Source of the DNA: an uncultured Coriobacteriaceae bacterium
GTDB taxonomy: Bacteria > Actinomycetota > Coriobacteriia > Coriobacteriales > QAMH01
Reading direction: 5' to 3'
DNA length: 17,892 bases
Assembly: GCA_900544245.1 (NCBI GenBank)
Contig: UQUH01000035.1
Span: forward strand, 1-17,892
Position 1 is the first letter of the stretch. Every line of letters starts with the position of its first letter. The notes below the pieces were generated by a model, which worked only from the letters and a program-made list of their open reading frames with translations, was not told where the DNA came from and searched no databases. Positions 1-10,197 of this stretch are shown one piece after another. The position numbers and the translations under genes are program-made.

Positions 1-492
1 CAGTGGCTGCTTGGCGATTTCCTTGATGGAGACCTTGCCCTTGGTGGTCACGTCCAGCACTGTCAGGCCCACCGGTGTGAAGATGGCCTGCTGCATGACC
101 AGAATCGGTGCCACAAGAGCCGGATTGCCCAGAATGTAGGTGGCGATTGGCAGGCCGATGTTATTGGAATTGAGGTACAGCGAATTCAGGGCACCGATGG
201 TGGCGTCCGGGGCATTCAGGTGGAAGAACATACGGTTGAGCACCAAAAACACCACGCCTACCAGCACGGCGGAGAAGAACGCCACGATAATCGAGGGGTG
301 GAAGATGTCGAAAATCGGCTCCTTGGAGAGAATCGCGAACATCAGGCACGGGCTCGATACGAAGAAGGAGAACCGGTTGAGCACCATCTGAGCGGACGGC
401 CCGCCGATTCGCATTCGTGCGGCAACATATCCCACCGCGATTACGATGCCGATAACGCAGAAGCCTTGCATGGCGCTGATTAGACCTGGCAT
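1..492 (-). CDS. AEC-family (auxin efflux carrier / malate permease type) transporter, N-terminal part
   Basis: The frame is open from an ATG at 490-492 to the window edge, giving 164 residues with no stop, so the 3' half is missing. A strong GGGAGG ribosome binding site lies just upstream of the ATG. The protein begins MPGLISAMQGF and shows hydrophobic stretches at about residues 3-21, 42-55 and 62-80, then the motif NSNNIGLPI near residue 120, typical of the AEC family (10-helix membrane carriers of about 300-320 residues that move organic anions). The substrate cannot be read from the sequence. It is divergent from dapE, with 106 bp between the two start codons. Codon use and neighbours fit Bifidobacterium. 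The family call is fairly secure; any name more specific than AEC carrier would be a guess. Confidence 0.82.
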   Translation of the reverse strand, partial: MPGLISAMQGFCVIGIVIAVGYVAARMRIGGPSAQMVLNRFSFFVSSPCLMFAILSKEPIFDIFHPSIIVAFFSAVLVGVVFLVLNRMFFHLNAPDATIGALNSLYLNSNNIGLPIATYILGNPALVAPILVMQQAIFTPVGLTVLDVTTKGKVSIKEIAKQPL

Positions 493-586
493 AATCCTCC
501 CTTTCGCCACCCCAGTGTGGCACATAAAAATGTATTCGGCCGCAAAATCTCATGTAGTGAGTGTGCTGGGCCCGCCGTCCACGCGG

Positions 587-598
587 TACGCTGTTCAC
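587..598 (+). promoter_or_regulatory. Candidate -10 element for leaderless dapE mRNA
   Basis: TACGCT at 587-592 ends 6 nt before the dapE ATG at 599. This is the spacing expected if transcription starts on the A of the start codon. No purine-rich ribosome binding site is seen in the 25 nt before the ATG, and no clear -35 box is visible. Leaderless genes are common in actinobacteria. The call rests on spacing alone. Confidence 0.3.
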
Positions 599-1804
599 AT
601 GACGCTTGAATTGAACCGCACCGCATCCACTGCCGAGCAGCTGAACAGCCTGCTCACCCAGATCATGGAGAACTTCTCCGTGTCCGACCACGAGGGCCCC
701 CTCACCGACGAGGTCGAGGCCTTCCTTAACGAGCAAGAGCATCTGACCGTCCGCCGTCACGGCGACACAGTGGTGGCCAGCACCGACTTCGGCAAGCCGA
801 GCCGTGTGATCTTGGCCGGGCACCTCGATACTGTGCCGGTCATCGACAATTTCCCACCAAAGTGGCTGGAGCCCGGCGATTCGCTGATTCGCGAAGAAAT
901 CGCCCACGCTCATCCCGAAGACCGCGTGCTGTGGGGCCGGGGTCCCACCGATATGAAGGCCTCCGACGCGGTGATGCTCTACCTCGCCGCCACGCTCGAC
1001 GGCCGCACGCCGGAAACCACCCCGAAAGTCGACCTCACCTACGTCTTCTACGACCATGAGGAAGTCGTCGCCGAAAAGAATGGCCTACGCAAAGTCGTCG
1101 AGGCCCATCCCGATTGGATCACCGGCGATTTCGCCATCATCGGCGAGCCCACCAACAGCGGCATCGAGGGCGGTTGCAACGGTACGATTCGCTTCGACGT
1201 CGTAACCCACGGCGTGGCCGCGCACTCCGCCCGTGCATGGATGGGGGAGAACGCCATCCACAAGGCGGCCGACATTCTGAACCGACTCAACGCCTACGAG
1301 CCGGCCACCGTGAACGTGGACGGGCTCGATTATCGCGAGGGCCTCAACGCCACGCTGATCTCCGGCGGCAAAGGCACGAACGTCATTCCGGATGAATGCC
1401 GCGTACACGTCAACTACCGCTTCGCCCCGGACAAGTCGTTGGCCGAGGCCAAGGCTCTGATGATGGGCGCGGACGCCGGTGCCGAACTCGGCAATGGCGA
1501 GCATGTGGCTACCGGCGGCGTGTTCGAGGGCTACGGCATCGAAATGAAGGACGAAAGCCCCTCCGCGCGCCCGGGCCTGAACGCCCCGCTCGCCCAGGAT
1601 CTGGTCCGACTGGTTAAGGAGCGCACTGGCCGCGACCCGCTGGCCAAGCTCGGCTGGACCGACGTGGCACGCTTCTCTCAGCTCGGTATCCCGGCCGTCA
1701 ACCTCGGTGCCGGCGATCCGCTGCTGGCTCACAAGCACGACGAGCAGGTGCCTGAATCCGACCTGACCGCCATGGCCGCAATCCTTACCGACTGGCTGGT
1801 CTGA
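599..1804 (+). CDS. dapE: Succinyl-diaminopimelate desuccinylase (M20 family), lysine/peptidoglycan DAP branch
   Basis: Predicted cytosolic metalloenzyme that hydrolyses N-succinyl-LL-2,6-diaminopimelate to LL-diaminopimelate and succinate, of 401 residues. M20 landmarks are present in order: GHLDTVPV near residues 74-81 (metal His and Asp), GRGPTDMK near 114-120 (bridging Asp), YDHEEV near 151-156 (catalytic Glu pair), GEPT and GGCNGT, a dimerisation-domain segment HGVAAHSARAW, and the C-terminal metal His in LAHKHDEQ. The open frame extends upstream to 446, but the ATG at 599 gives the expected N-terminus (MTLELNRTAS) and the upstream codons overlap the start region of the divergent transporter. 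No Shine-Dalgarno sequence precedes 599. An actinobacterial TACGCT hexamer sits at -12 to -7, so translation may be leaderless. The gene is complete, and a hairpin follows the stop. Actinobacterial DapE is the best match, though other M20 amidohydrolases share the same motifs. Confidence 0.9.
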   Translation: MTLELNRTASTAEQLNSLLTQIMENFSVSDHEGPLTDEVEAFLNEQEHLTVRRHGDTVVASTDFGKPSRVILAGHLDTVPVIDNFPPKWLEPGDSLIREEIAHAHPEDRVLWGRGPTDMKASDAVMLYLAATLDGRTPETTPKVDLTYVFYDHEEVVAEKNGLRKVVEAHPDWITGDFAIIGEPTNSGIEGGCNGTIRFDVVTHGVAAHSARAWMGENAIHKAADILNRLNAYEPATVNVDGLDYREGLNATLISGGKGTNVIPDECRVHVNYRFAPDKSLAEAKALMMGADAGAELGNGEHVATGGVFEGYGIEMKDESPSARPGLNAPLAQDLVRLVKERTGRDPLAKLGWTDVARFSQLGIPAVNLGAGDPLLAHKHDEQVPESDLTAMAAILTDWLV

Positions 1805-1813
1805 CACCTCTCT

Positions 1814-1857
1814 AGCTCCCCTCCCTGAGGGGAGCTGTCACCGCGGGGGAGGGGAGC
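1814..1857 (+). terminator. Hairpin(s) after dapE, with an alternative longer pairing
   Basis: Ten bases after the dapE stop, AGCTCCCCT (1814-1822) pairs perfectly with AGGGGAGCT (1828-1836) around a 5-nt loop. A second copy of the right arm, GGGAGGGGAGC (1847-1857), can instead pair with GCTCCCCTCCC (1815-1825). No T-run follows, so this may be a factor-dependent 3' end or an intergenic palindromic repeat rather than a classic intrinsic terminator. Confidence 0.5.
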
Positions 1858-2140
1858 CGAGAGAACGTCAGCCTCGCCGGGCCACGCCCGCACAAAATAT
1901 GTGGCATACTAAAGGATGGTGGTTCTGCATAACCATCAGCGTGCGAGATGGCGTCGATCCCCTTGCGGCTCTTGAGAATGAGACAACGCAAGCGCCGGTG
2001 TCCGCCACCCGCAGGACAGACTTGAGACGAAGTTGCCTTTACGCGGCGCGTTTTCGTGCGGCCACGGTGAGAGCGTGGTGTGAGACAAGCGTATAGGCCT
2101 GGAAATAGGCGTCGTGATGCAGCGCGCCGCGAGGAGCATT
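1858..2140 (+). other. Long non-coding leader between dapE and rne
   Basis: About 280 bp with no convincing gene. The only short open frame (1899-2096) has no family resemblance and no ribosome binding site. The region leads into the RNase E/G gene and may hold its promoter and a long 5' untranslated leader. Long leaders are used for autoregulation of rne in some bacteria, but nothing seen here proves that. Confidence 0.4.
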
Positions 2141-3042
2141 GTGCCCACTGACAACCGTGAAGGTTTCGTCAACGACGGAACCGATAATTCAACCGTATCC
2201 AATGCCGATTCGGCTGCAGCCGTGAACGCTGCGCCTGCCGCCGCCTCCCAGCCCGCCGAACCTGTTCGCCGTCGTCGTGGCGGCCGCCGCGTGGTCCGCG
2301 GCACCGGTGCTGCCGGCGCTTCTCTGGAACTGCAAGTGCAGGAACGCGCCCCGCTGTTCGAAGCCCCCGCGCTTCCCGATGCCGGCACTGCGGCCGATTC
2401 CAAGTCAGCCGATTCCAGCGATTCCGATGAATCCAGCGATTCCCAGGATTCCGCCGAACGTCCAACCCGCCGCCGTTCGCGCCGCGCCGCTTCCGCAGTG
2501 GCCGACTCGGATAGCGAGGATGATCGTCCTCGTCGTTCGCGCCGCACTGTCAGTGCCGATGATTTCGATGACGATGACGCCCCACGTTCCCGCCGCCGTT
2601 CGGTTGTGGACGATGACGATTACGACGAGGACCGCCCGGTTCGCCGCCGCTCTCGCTCCCGCCAGTCCGACGATGATGACTACGAGGATCGGCCGGTTCG
2701 CTCCCGCTCTCGCCGTGCGTCTATGGATATGGATGATGATGACGAGGACCGTCCGGTTCGCCGTCGTTCTCGCCGTGCAGTTGCGGATACGCACGAGGAC
2801 ACCCCGGATGAGCGCCTGTTCGACGCGGTCGAATCCCTGCCCTCTGGCCACGAGGCCGTGCGTCGCGGCAAGCCGATGACGTCCCTGCTCTTCCAGGAAC
2901 CGGTACTGCCCGCCGCTGTGGATGCGCACGATACCGCTGACACTCGTGATGACGATGTTGACGACGACGAACGTCCGTCGCGTCGCTCCCGCCGCTCGCG
3001 CAGCCACGATGATGACGACGCGCAGCCGCGCCGCCGCCGCCA
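2141..3042 (+). CDS. rne: Ribonuclease E/G, N-terminal disordered extension only (truncated at the junction)
   Basis: The start is the GTG at 2141, with GAGGAG at 2131-2136; a frame upstream to 2114 exists but lacks such a site. About 300 residues are seen and all are low-complexity. An Ala/Ser/Asp-rich segment with RRRRGGRRVVRG near residues 43-54 is followed by alternating acidic runs (DDDD) and Arg/Ser runs (RRRSR). A short more ordered patch reads DERLFDAVESLPSGHEAVRRGKPMTSLLFQ in outline (about 223-252). This matches my memory of the Bifidobacterium RNase E/G N-terminal extension, which precedes an S1 domain and the catalytic DNase I-like and RNase H-like domains. None of those domains is here. 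The frame instead passes into sequence that reads as reversed fchA and stops at 3091. Full-length relatives are roughly three times longer. The truncation is more likely a contig joint than a real gene end. Confidence 0.72.
2624..2761 (+). repeat. In-frame tandem repeat of about 19-20 codons in the RNase E extension
   Basis: Three copies of a near-identical 21-nt core, encoding (D/Y)E-D-R-P-V-R, begin at 2624, 2681 and 2741. Each is followed by Arg/Ser codons and preceded by an acidic run. The spacing is 57 and 60 bp. Codons vary synonymously between copies (GAC/GAT, CGC/CGT/CGG), so the repeat is kept at protein level and is not a recent duplication. The charge-alternating blocks suggest a flexible RNA- or partner-binding tail. 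Confidence 0.7.
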
Positions 3043-3110
3043 GGCGCCGGTGCGTCCGAAGCCAGTACCTCGGCGAACTTCCTGCAGCTGAGCTCCACGG
3101 CCTCAGTCAT
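3021..3110 (-). CDS. fchA: Methenyl-tetrahydrofolate cyclohydrolase (FchA family), first ~26-30 codons only
   Basis: Read from an ATG at 3108-3110, the protein starts MTEAVELSCRKFAEVL and continues SDAPAPGGGGAAA. That is the N-terminal pattern of the FchA/FTCD-C cyclohydrolase family (a short helix, then a conserved S-x-x-P-x-PGGG turn before the first long helix). After about residue 30 the reading becomes RRHH and then antisense RNase E sequence, so the gene is lost at the junction. The ATG follows the fhs stop codon with no gap (TAGATG), so translational coupling is likely. Its usual role is conversion of 5,10-methenyl-THF to 10-formyl-THF, the step next to Fhs in the methyl branch of the Wood-Ljungdahl pathway. 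Only the N-terminal motif supports the call. Confidence 0.65.
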
Positions 3111-4787
3111 CTAGAACAGTCCCGTGATCTTTCCGTCGCTATCCACGTCGATCTTCTCGGCGCTGGGCACCTTGGAGAGGCCCGGCATCGTCATGATGTC
3201 GCCGGTTAGCGCCACGATGAAGCCCGCACCGGCGGACACGGTGAGGTTGCGCACCGAGATGCGGAAGTCACGTGGCGCGCCCAGCTTGGTGGGATCGTCG
3301 CTGAACGAGTACTGCGTCTTGGCCACGCAGACCGGCAAGTCGCCAAAACCCTGCTCCTTGAGGAGCTTGAGCTGCGCCGGTGCGTTCTCGACGAAGTCGA
3401 CGCCATCGGCATGGTAGATCTTGCGCGCGACGGCATCGAGCTTGTCCTCGATGGAGGTACCCTCGATTTCGTAGGAATAGGTCATCTTCGAGGGAGTCCC
3501 GCACGCGTCGACCACCGCATGCGCCAGGTCGATGGCTCCTGCGCCACCCTTGGCCCAGTGCTCGGAGAGCACCGCGTTGACGCCCAGCTCGGCGCACTTC
3601 TCCTCGACGAGCGCAAGCTCGGCGGGCGTGTCCGTGGGAAACGCGTTGATCGCGACGACGACCGGCAGGCTGTAGACGTCCTGAATGTTGCCCACGTGCT
3701 GCAGCAAGTTGGGCAGGCCGCGCTCGAGCGCGGCGAGATCCTCGTTGCCCAGCTGGTCAAGAGCCAAGCCGCCGTGCATCTTGAGGGCGCGCACCGTGGC
3801 GACCACGACGACGGCCGCAGGCGAAACGCCGGCAAAGCGGCACTTGAGGTCGAGGAACTTCTCGGCGCCGAGGTCCGCGCCGAAACCGGCCTCGGTCACG
3901 ACGTAGTCGGCGAGCTTGAGCGCCGTGGTCGTGGCGATGACGGAGTTGCAGCCGTGAGCGATGTTGGCGAACGGACCGCCGTGCACGAGCGCCGGGGTAT
4001 GCTCGAGCGTCTGCACGAGATTGGGCTTGAGGGCATCCTTGAGCAGGGCCGCCATGGCACCGACGGCCTTGAGGTCGGCGGCCGTGACCGGCTTGCCATC
4101 GTAGGTGTAGCCGACGACGATGCGCGCCAGGCGCGCCTTGAGGTCATCGATGTCGGTCGCCAGGCAGAAGATTGCCATGATCTCGGAGGCGACCGTGATC
4201 TGGAAGCCATCCTCGCGCGGCACACCCTGCTTGGCGCCACCCAGACCGTCCACGATGTGGCGCAACTGGCGGTCGTTCATGTCGACGGCACGCTTCCAGG
4301 TGATGGACTTGGGATCGATGCCGAGCTCGTTACCCTGCTGGATGTGGTTGTCAAGCATGGCGGCGAGCAGGTTGTTGGCCGCCCCGATGGCGTGGAAATC
4401 GCCCGTGAAGTGCAGGTTGATGTTCTCCATGGGAACGACCTGCGCGTATCCGCCGCCAGCCGCACCACCCTTGATGCCGAAGACGGGCCCGAGGGAGGGC
4501 TCGCGCAACGCGACGATCACGTCCTCGCCAATCTGGCGCATGCCATCGGCCAGGCCCACCGACGTGGTGGTCTTGCCCTCGCCCGCCGGCGTCGGCGTGA
4601 TGGCTGTCACGAGGATGAGCTTGCCGTCTGGCTTGTCGGCATAGTCCCTGAGCACTGAGATGTTGTCGACCTTGGCCATGTAGCGGCCGTAGGGCTCGAG
4701 GTACTTCTCGTCGATGCCCGCCTGCGCGGCGACCTCGGCAATGGGCTCCATCTCGCATGCCTGCGCGATTTCGATATCAGACGGCAT
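3111..4787 (-). CDS. fhs: Formate--tetrahydrofolate ligase
   Basis: Cytosolic ATP-dependent enzyme joining formate to THF to give 10-formyl-THF. It is 558 residues, the normal family length. The start is the ATG at 4785-4787 (MPSDIEIAQ), with a strong AGGAGAAGGAG site upstream; an ATG at 4832 lies in the same frame but upstream of that site. Visible motifs are TPTPAGEGKTTT near residues 66-75 (P-loop-like ATP site), EPSLGPVFGIKGGAAGGGYAQ in outline, then the block around INLHFTGDFHAIGAANNLL, and the C-terminal segment GDIMTMPGLSKVPSAEKID. All are diagnostic. It sits 137 bp downstream of the MetF-MetV gene on the same strand and abuts fchA, so this is a one-carbon operon or regulon. A possible -10 (TATCAT) lies in the 137-bp gap, so it may have its own promoter. 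Confidence 0.96.
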   Translation of the reverse strand: MPSDIEIAQACEMEPIAEVAAQAGIDEKYLEPYGRYMAKVDNISVLRDYADKPDGKLILVTAITPTPAGEGKTTTSVGLADGMRQIGEDVIVALREPSLGPVFGIKGGAAGGGYAQVVPMENINLHFTGDFHAIGAANNLLAAMLDNHIQQGNELGIDPKSITWKRAVDMNDRQLRHIVDGLGGAKQGVPREDGFQITVASEIMAIFCLATDIDDLKARLARIVVGYTYDGKPVTAADLKAVGAMAALLKDALKPNLVQTLEHTPALVHGGPFANIAHGCNSVIATTTALKLADYVVTEAGFGADLGAEKFLDLKCRFAGVSPAAVVVVATVRALKMHGGLALDQLGNEDLAALERGLPNLLQHVGNIQDVYSLPVVVAINAFPTDTPAELALVEEKCAELGVNAVLSEHWAKGGAGAIDLAHAVVDACGTPSKMTYSYEIEGTSIEDKLDAVARKIYHADGVDFVENAPAQLKLLKEQGFGDLPVCVAKTQYSFSDDPTKLGAPRDFRISVRNLTVSAGAGFIVALTGDIMTMPGLSKVPSAEKIDVDSDGKITGLF

Positions 4788-4924
4788 ATGCTCTCCTTCT
4801 CCTCGGCACGACCCACCATGCGGCGACGTCATGCGTTTTCATTCCACGTCACACGCCCCTGCGACGCAATCGACATACCGCATAGATGATACGTGATTTT
4901 CCCGGCAGAATGCGGAGAATGCCC

Positions 4925-6589
4925 TCAGGCTTCGTCCTTCGGCGTATCGTCGGGCAGCCCGCCGGGCGCGCCGCCAAAGCCAATGTCGACCTTGATGCGC
5001 TTGGCGCAGTTATCGCGTCCGTGGGTATAGTTGCTCCATGCGCTGCGCTGCCAGTAGGTCCAGTCGTTGGGCGGCGTGATGAAGCTCATGTACTTGCCCA
5101 GGTCGCCGGCACGTTTGAGTCGATGGTACGCCATGTAGTGCACGCAAAAGCGCGTGCCGCCCGGCTTCGTGGGAGGATACACCTCGCAGTAGCCATCCAT
5201 GCTGCCACCGCACGGACCATTGCGTTCGCTCTTGGGACACGAGGCCATGGGGCAGCTGTAGGCGACGGATTCCAACCCGCAGTCGCCGCAATCGATGCAG
5301 CCGTAGAGAAGGGTCTTGCACGTGTGCTCGAAACCATGGGCGCGGTTGACGCCCTTCTTGCGATCCAGACGATCCATGTTCCAGGCGAGCAGGCCGTTCA
5401 AGCCGGAGCGGTCGGCGACGTTTCCCTCGTCATCGTATTCTTGCGCGAGTGCGAGCTTGTGGAAGAGACGCGATATGCCATAGCCCTTGAAGAGCTTGCG
5501 ATCGGATATGTCCTCGTCGAGCGGTGCGTGCTCACGTGTGTTGAGCCCCGTGGGAGCGCCGTTCTCGTCGAGCTCGGGCTCGTAGAGGTAGAAGCCGCCG
5601 GCCGGCGCGTACGAGAGCTCACGGGCGCAGACGCGCCAATTCGCATCGTAATCCGCCGAGCGTTCCAGTACCTCGGTGACGGTGTCCGCGTCCAGCCCGA
5701 CGCCCCCGATGTGCACGCCGGCATAGCCCAGCCCACGGGCGATGGCAATCTGCTTGGCGGCGCGCTCGATGCGCTTGCCGCGGGCATAGCCCGGACGCAG
5801 GGCATTGGCGTCGCTTTCCTCCTCGAGCTCTGCCATGAGCTCGTCGGTGACGATGCAGCCGGCGATATCGCCACGGCGCATCAGGGACGCGGCGGTCTTG
5901 GTGAGCATGAAGACGTTGGCGATCATGGGCGCGTCATAACCGCGTTCGGCAACGTAGAAGAGCTGCTCCTGCATCTTGCGCGCGTCGAAACCGAGCTGCT
6001 GGATAATGAATCTCGCGCCGCAGATGAGCTTCTTCTCCAACTTGAGGTACTGCGGGATGCTCTCGCCTTCACGGTACTTGTATGGATTGACGACGGCACC
6101 GGGAAAGAAATGCGCGGGAGTCTCGCGCACGTCGCCATCACGACCGTGGTAGACGAGACCCTCGTTCATGGCGCTCACAAGGCGCAGGGCATTGGCGGGA
6201 TCGAGGTCGAAATCCGGGCGACCCGCGCCCTCGAAGCCGGAGCCCTGGTAATCCCCCGACATGATGAGCAGGTTCTCGAGATCGCGCAGCTGCATCGCAT
6301 AGAGCTCGCCCTGCATCATGTTGCGCGAACGGTCCTTGCACGTGTAATGAACAATCGAGGGAATCCCCTCGCGCGCGAAACGCCGCGCCACGGTGGGCGG
6401 GCTGATGGCGGGATTGCCACTCGGACAGTCGGTGATCGAGATGGCGTGGACCAGGCCGGTTTCCCAGATGGCCCTCATCTTCATGTGATCGGCTTCCTGA
6501 TAGGCCTCGAAGGCGCCGCGTCCCGGAATCATCTCGCAGGTGACAACGAACTCGCCGTTTTCCAGCGCCTCTCGAAACACGTTTTCCAC
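4925..6589 (-). CDS. metF: 5,10-Methylene-THF reductase with fused MetV-like cysteine-rich C-terminal domain
   Basis: 554 residues, against about 300 for MetF alone. The N-terminal part has MetF features: VVTCEMIPGRG near residues 15-25, SITDCPSGNPAISP, VHYTCKDRSRN near 80-90, LENLLIMSGDYQG, and later IGGVGLDADTV. The last ~135 residues form a separate domain with a dense cysteine cluster (GCIDCGDCGLES, SCPMASCPKSERNGPCGG, EVYPPTKPG, then RFCVHYMAYHRLK) like MetV/MTHFR-C, normally a separate subunit thought to carry metal or an Fe-S cluster. The start is the GTG at 6587-6589, with GGGGGAT 5 nt upstream and no better ATG. It reduces methylene-THF to methyl-THF, or runs in reverse. Fusion of the two parts in one chain suggests a MetFV-type reductase coupled to a redox partner rather than a simple NADH enzyme. 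A consensus extended -10 precedes it. Confidence 0.88.
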   Translation of the reverse strand: MENVFREALENGEFVVTCEMIPGRGAFEAYQEADHMKMRAIWETGLVHAISITDCPSGNPAISPPTVARRFAREGIPSIVHYTCKDRSRNMMQGELYAMQLRDLENLLIMSGDYQGSGFEGAGRPDFDLDPANALRLVSAMNEGLVYHGRDGDVRETPAHFFPGAVVNPYKYREGESIPQYLKLEKKLICGARFIIQQLGFDARKMQEQLFYVAERGYDAPMIANVFMLTKTAASLMRRGDIAGCIVTDELMAELEEESDANALRPGYARGKRIERAAKQIAIARGLGYAGVHIGGVGLDADTVTEVLERSADYDANWRVCARELSYAPAGGFYLYEPELDENGAPTGLNTREHAPLDEDISDRKLFKGYGISRLFHKLALAQEYDDEGNVADRSGLNGLLAWNMDRLDRKKGVNRAHGFEHTCKTLLYGCIDCGDCGLESVAYSCPMASCPKSERNGPCGGSMDGYCEVYPPTKPGGTRFCVHYMAYHRLKRAGDLGKYMSFITPPNDWTYWQRSAWSNYTHGRDNCAKRIKVDIGFGGAPGGLPDDTPKDEA

Positions 6590-6629
6590 GGAGATCCCCC
6601 TTGTGACCCTCGTTCTCCGATATGCGAGC

Positions 6630-6638
6630 AGTATATCA
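6630..6638 (-). promoter_or_regulatory. Extended -10 promoter element for the metF-type gene
   Basis: On the - strand the sequence reads TGATATACT, an extended -10 (TGn + TATACT), about 40 nt upstream of the GTG start. Start of transcription would be near 6623. No good -35 box is seen, as is usual for extended -10 promoters. The 43-bp palindrome begins (counted on this strand) about 24 nt further upstream. Confidence 0.5.
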
Positions 6639-6661
6639 GCCGCGAACGAGGCGGTTGCCGA

Positions 6662-6751
6662 CGCGTGGTGATGAGACAGTTGCTCAGGGACGTTGTCTCA
6701 TTCGATGACGAATGAGACAACGTCCCTGAGCAACTGTCTCATCACCACGCG
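6662..6751. repeat. 43-bp perfect inverted repeat with a 4-nt loop (REP/BIME-like palindrome)
   Basis: Arm 6662-6704 is the exact reverse complement of 6709-6751 (43 of 43 bases), with loop ATGA at 6705-6708. Each arm also has its own 7-bp dyad, TGAGACA ... TGTCTCA, so the whole is two hairpin units placed head to head. It lies between divergent metF and carB, upstream of both, so it is not a terminator for either. Short open frames across it have no coding signal. It resembles paired repetitive extragenic palindromes mobilised by RAYT transposases, though only one copy is in the window. Cruciform extrusion or a non-autonomous element are alternatives. Confidence 0.85.
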
Positions 6752-6801
6752 CACTCATCCCGTCCCCCGATGCGCAAGCCGCATCCGCAAATTGTGCGAT
6801 T

Positions 6802-6826
6802 CGCCCTCCCGAGGGCGCGGTATCAT
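6802..6826 (+). promoter_or_regulatory. Candidate carB promoter: short dyad followed by a TATCAT -10
   Basis: CGCCCTC (6802-6808) and GAGGGCG (6811-6817) form a 7-bp dyad with a 2-nt spacer just before TATCAT at 6821-6826, about 38 nt upstream of the carB start. No -35 box at proper spacing is evident. The dyad could be an operator covering the -35 region. This is inference from position only. Confidence 0.3.
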
Positions 6827-6863
6827 ATCTAAGATTGTAGGCTCTCGCAGAAAGGCGCACCCC

Positions 6864-10094
<3,231 letters not shown>

Positions 10095-10119
10095 TCAGAT
10101 TTCGACATACCGAGCAAAA

Positions 10120-10149
10120 TAGGACCCCGTCTCATGCACGATGGGGTCC
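10120..10149 (+). terminator. Hairpin downstream of carB
   Basis: AGGACCCC pairs exactly with GGGGTCCT around a 14-nt loop, about 25 nt after the carB stop, with a further G/T pair possible inside. It is followed by a weak T-containing stretch (GTCATTT). This fits a terminator for carB. The symmetric form and the A-rich sequence on the left (GCAAAAT) mean it might work in both directions. Confidence 0.55.
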
Positions 10150-10150
10150 T

Positions 10151-10196
10151 GTCATTTCGAGCGAAGCCGCCGAAGGCGGCGCAGTCGAGAAATCTC
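10151..10196. repeat. Imperfect palindromic intergenic repeat (REP-like)
   Basis: The element has GTCATTTCGAGCGAA on one side and CAGTCGAGAAATCTC on the other, around a perfect core hairpin GCCGCC-GAA-GGCGGC (10166-10180). Repeats of this style (ATTTCGAGCGAAG ... GTCGAGAAAT) are ones I recognise as recurring between genes in many bacterial genomes. It is distinct from the palindrome at 6662-6751. Only one copy is seen in this window. Confidence 0.55.
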
Positions 10197-10197
10197 A

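Noticed and set aside
446..598. N-terminal extension of dapE to 446
   Set aside because: Overlaps the divergent transporter start and gives residues not seen at the N-terminus of DapE; the ATG at 599 fits the family.
161..1057. 298-codon - strand frame covering parts of the AEC gene and dapE
   Set aside because: Different frame from the real AEC gene and antisense to dapE; no recognisable domain.
1899..2096. 65-codon frame between dapE and rne
   Set aside because: No start context, no resemblance to a protein family, and it lies in a probable leader.
2405..3007. - strand frame opposite the RNase E repeats
   Set aside because: Val/Ile/Ala-rich antisense of Asp/Arg repeats; artefact of low-complexity sequence.
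3411..4658. 415-codon + strand frame opposite fhs
   Set aside because: Shadow of fhs; Arg/His/Glu/Gly-rich product, no ribosome binding site, no family.
4886..6715. 609-codon + strand frame opposite the MetF-MetV gene
   Set aside because: Same codon-bias shadow. The - strand protein has clear motifs and the + strand product has none.
6792..6826. TTGTGC as a -35 for the TATCAT before carB
   Set aside because: Spacing of 23 nt is too long for a standard promoter.
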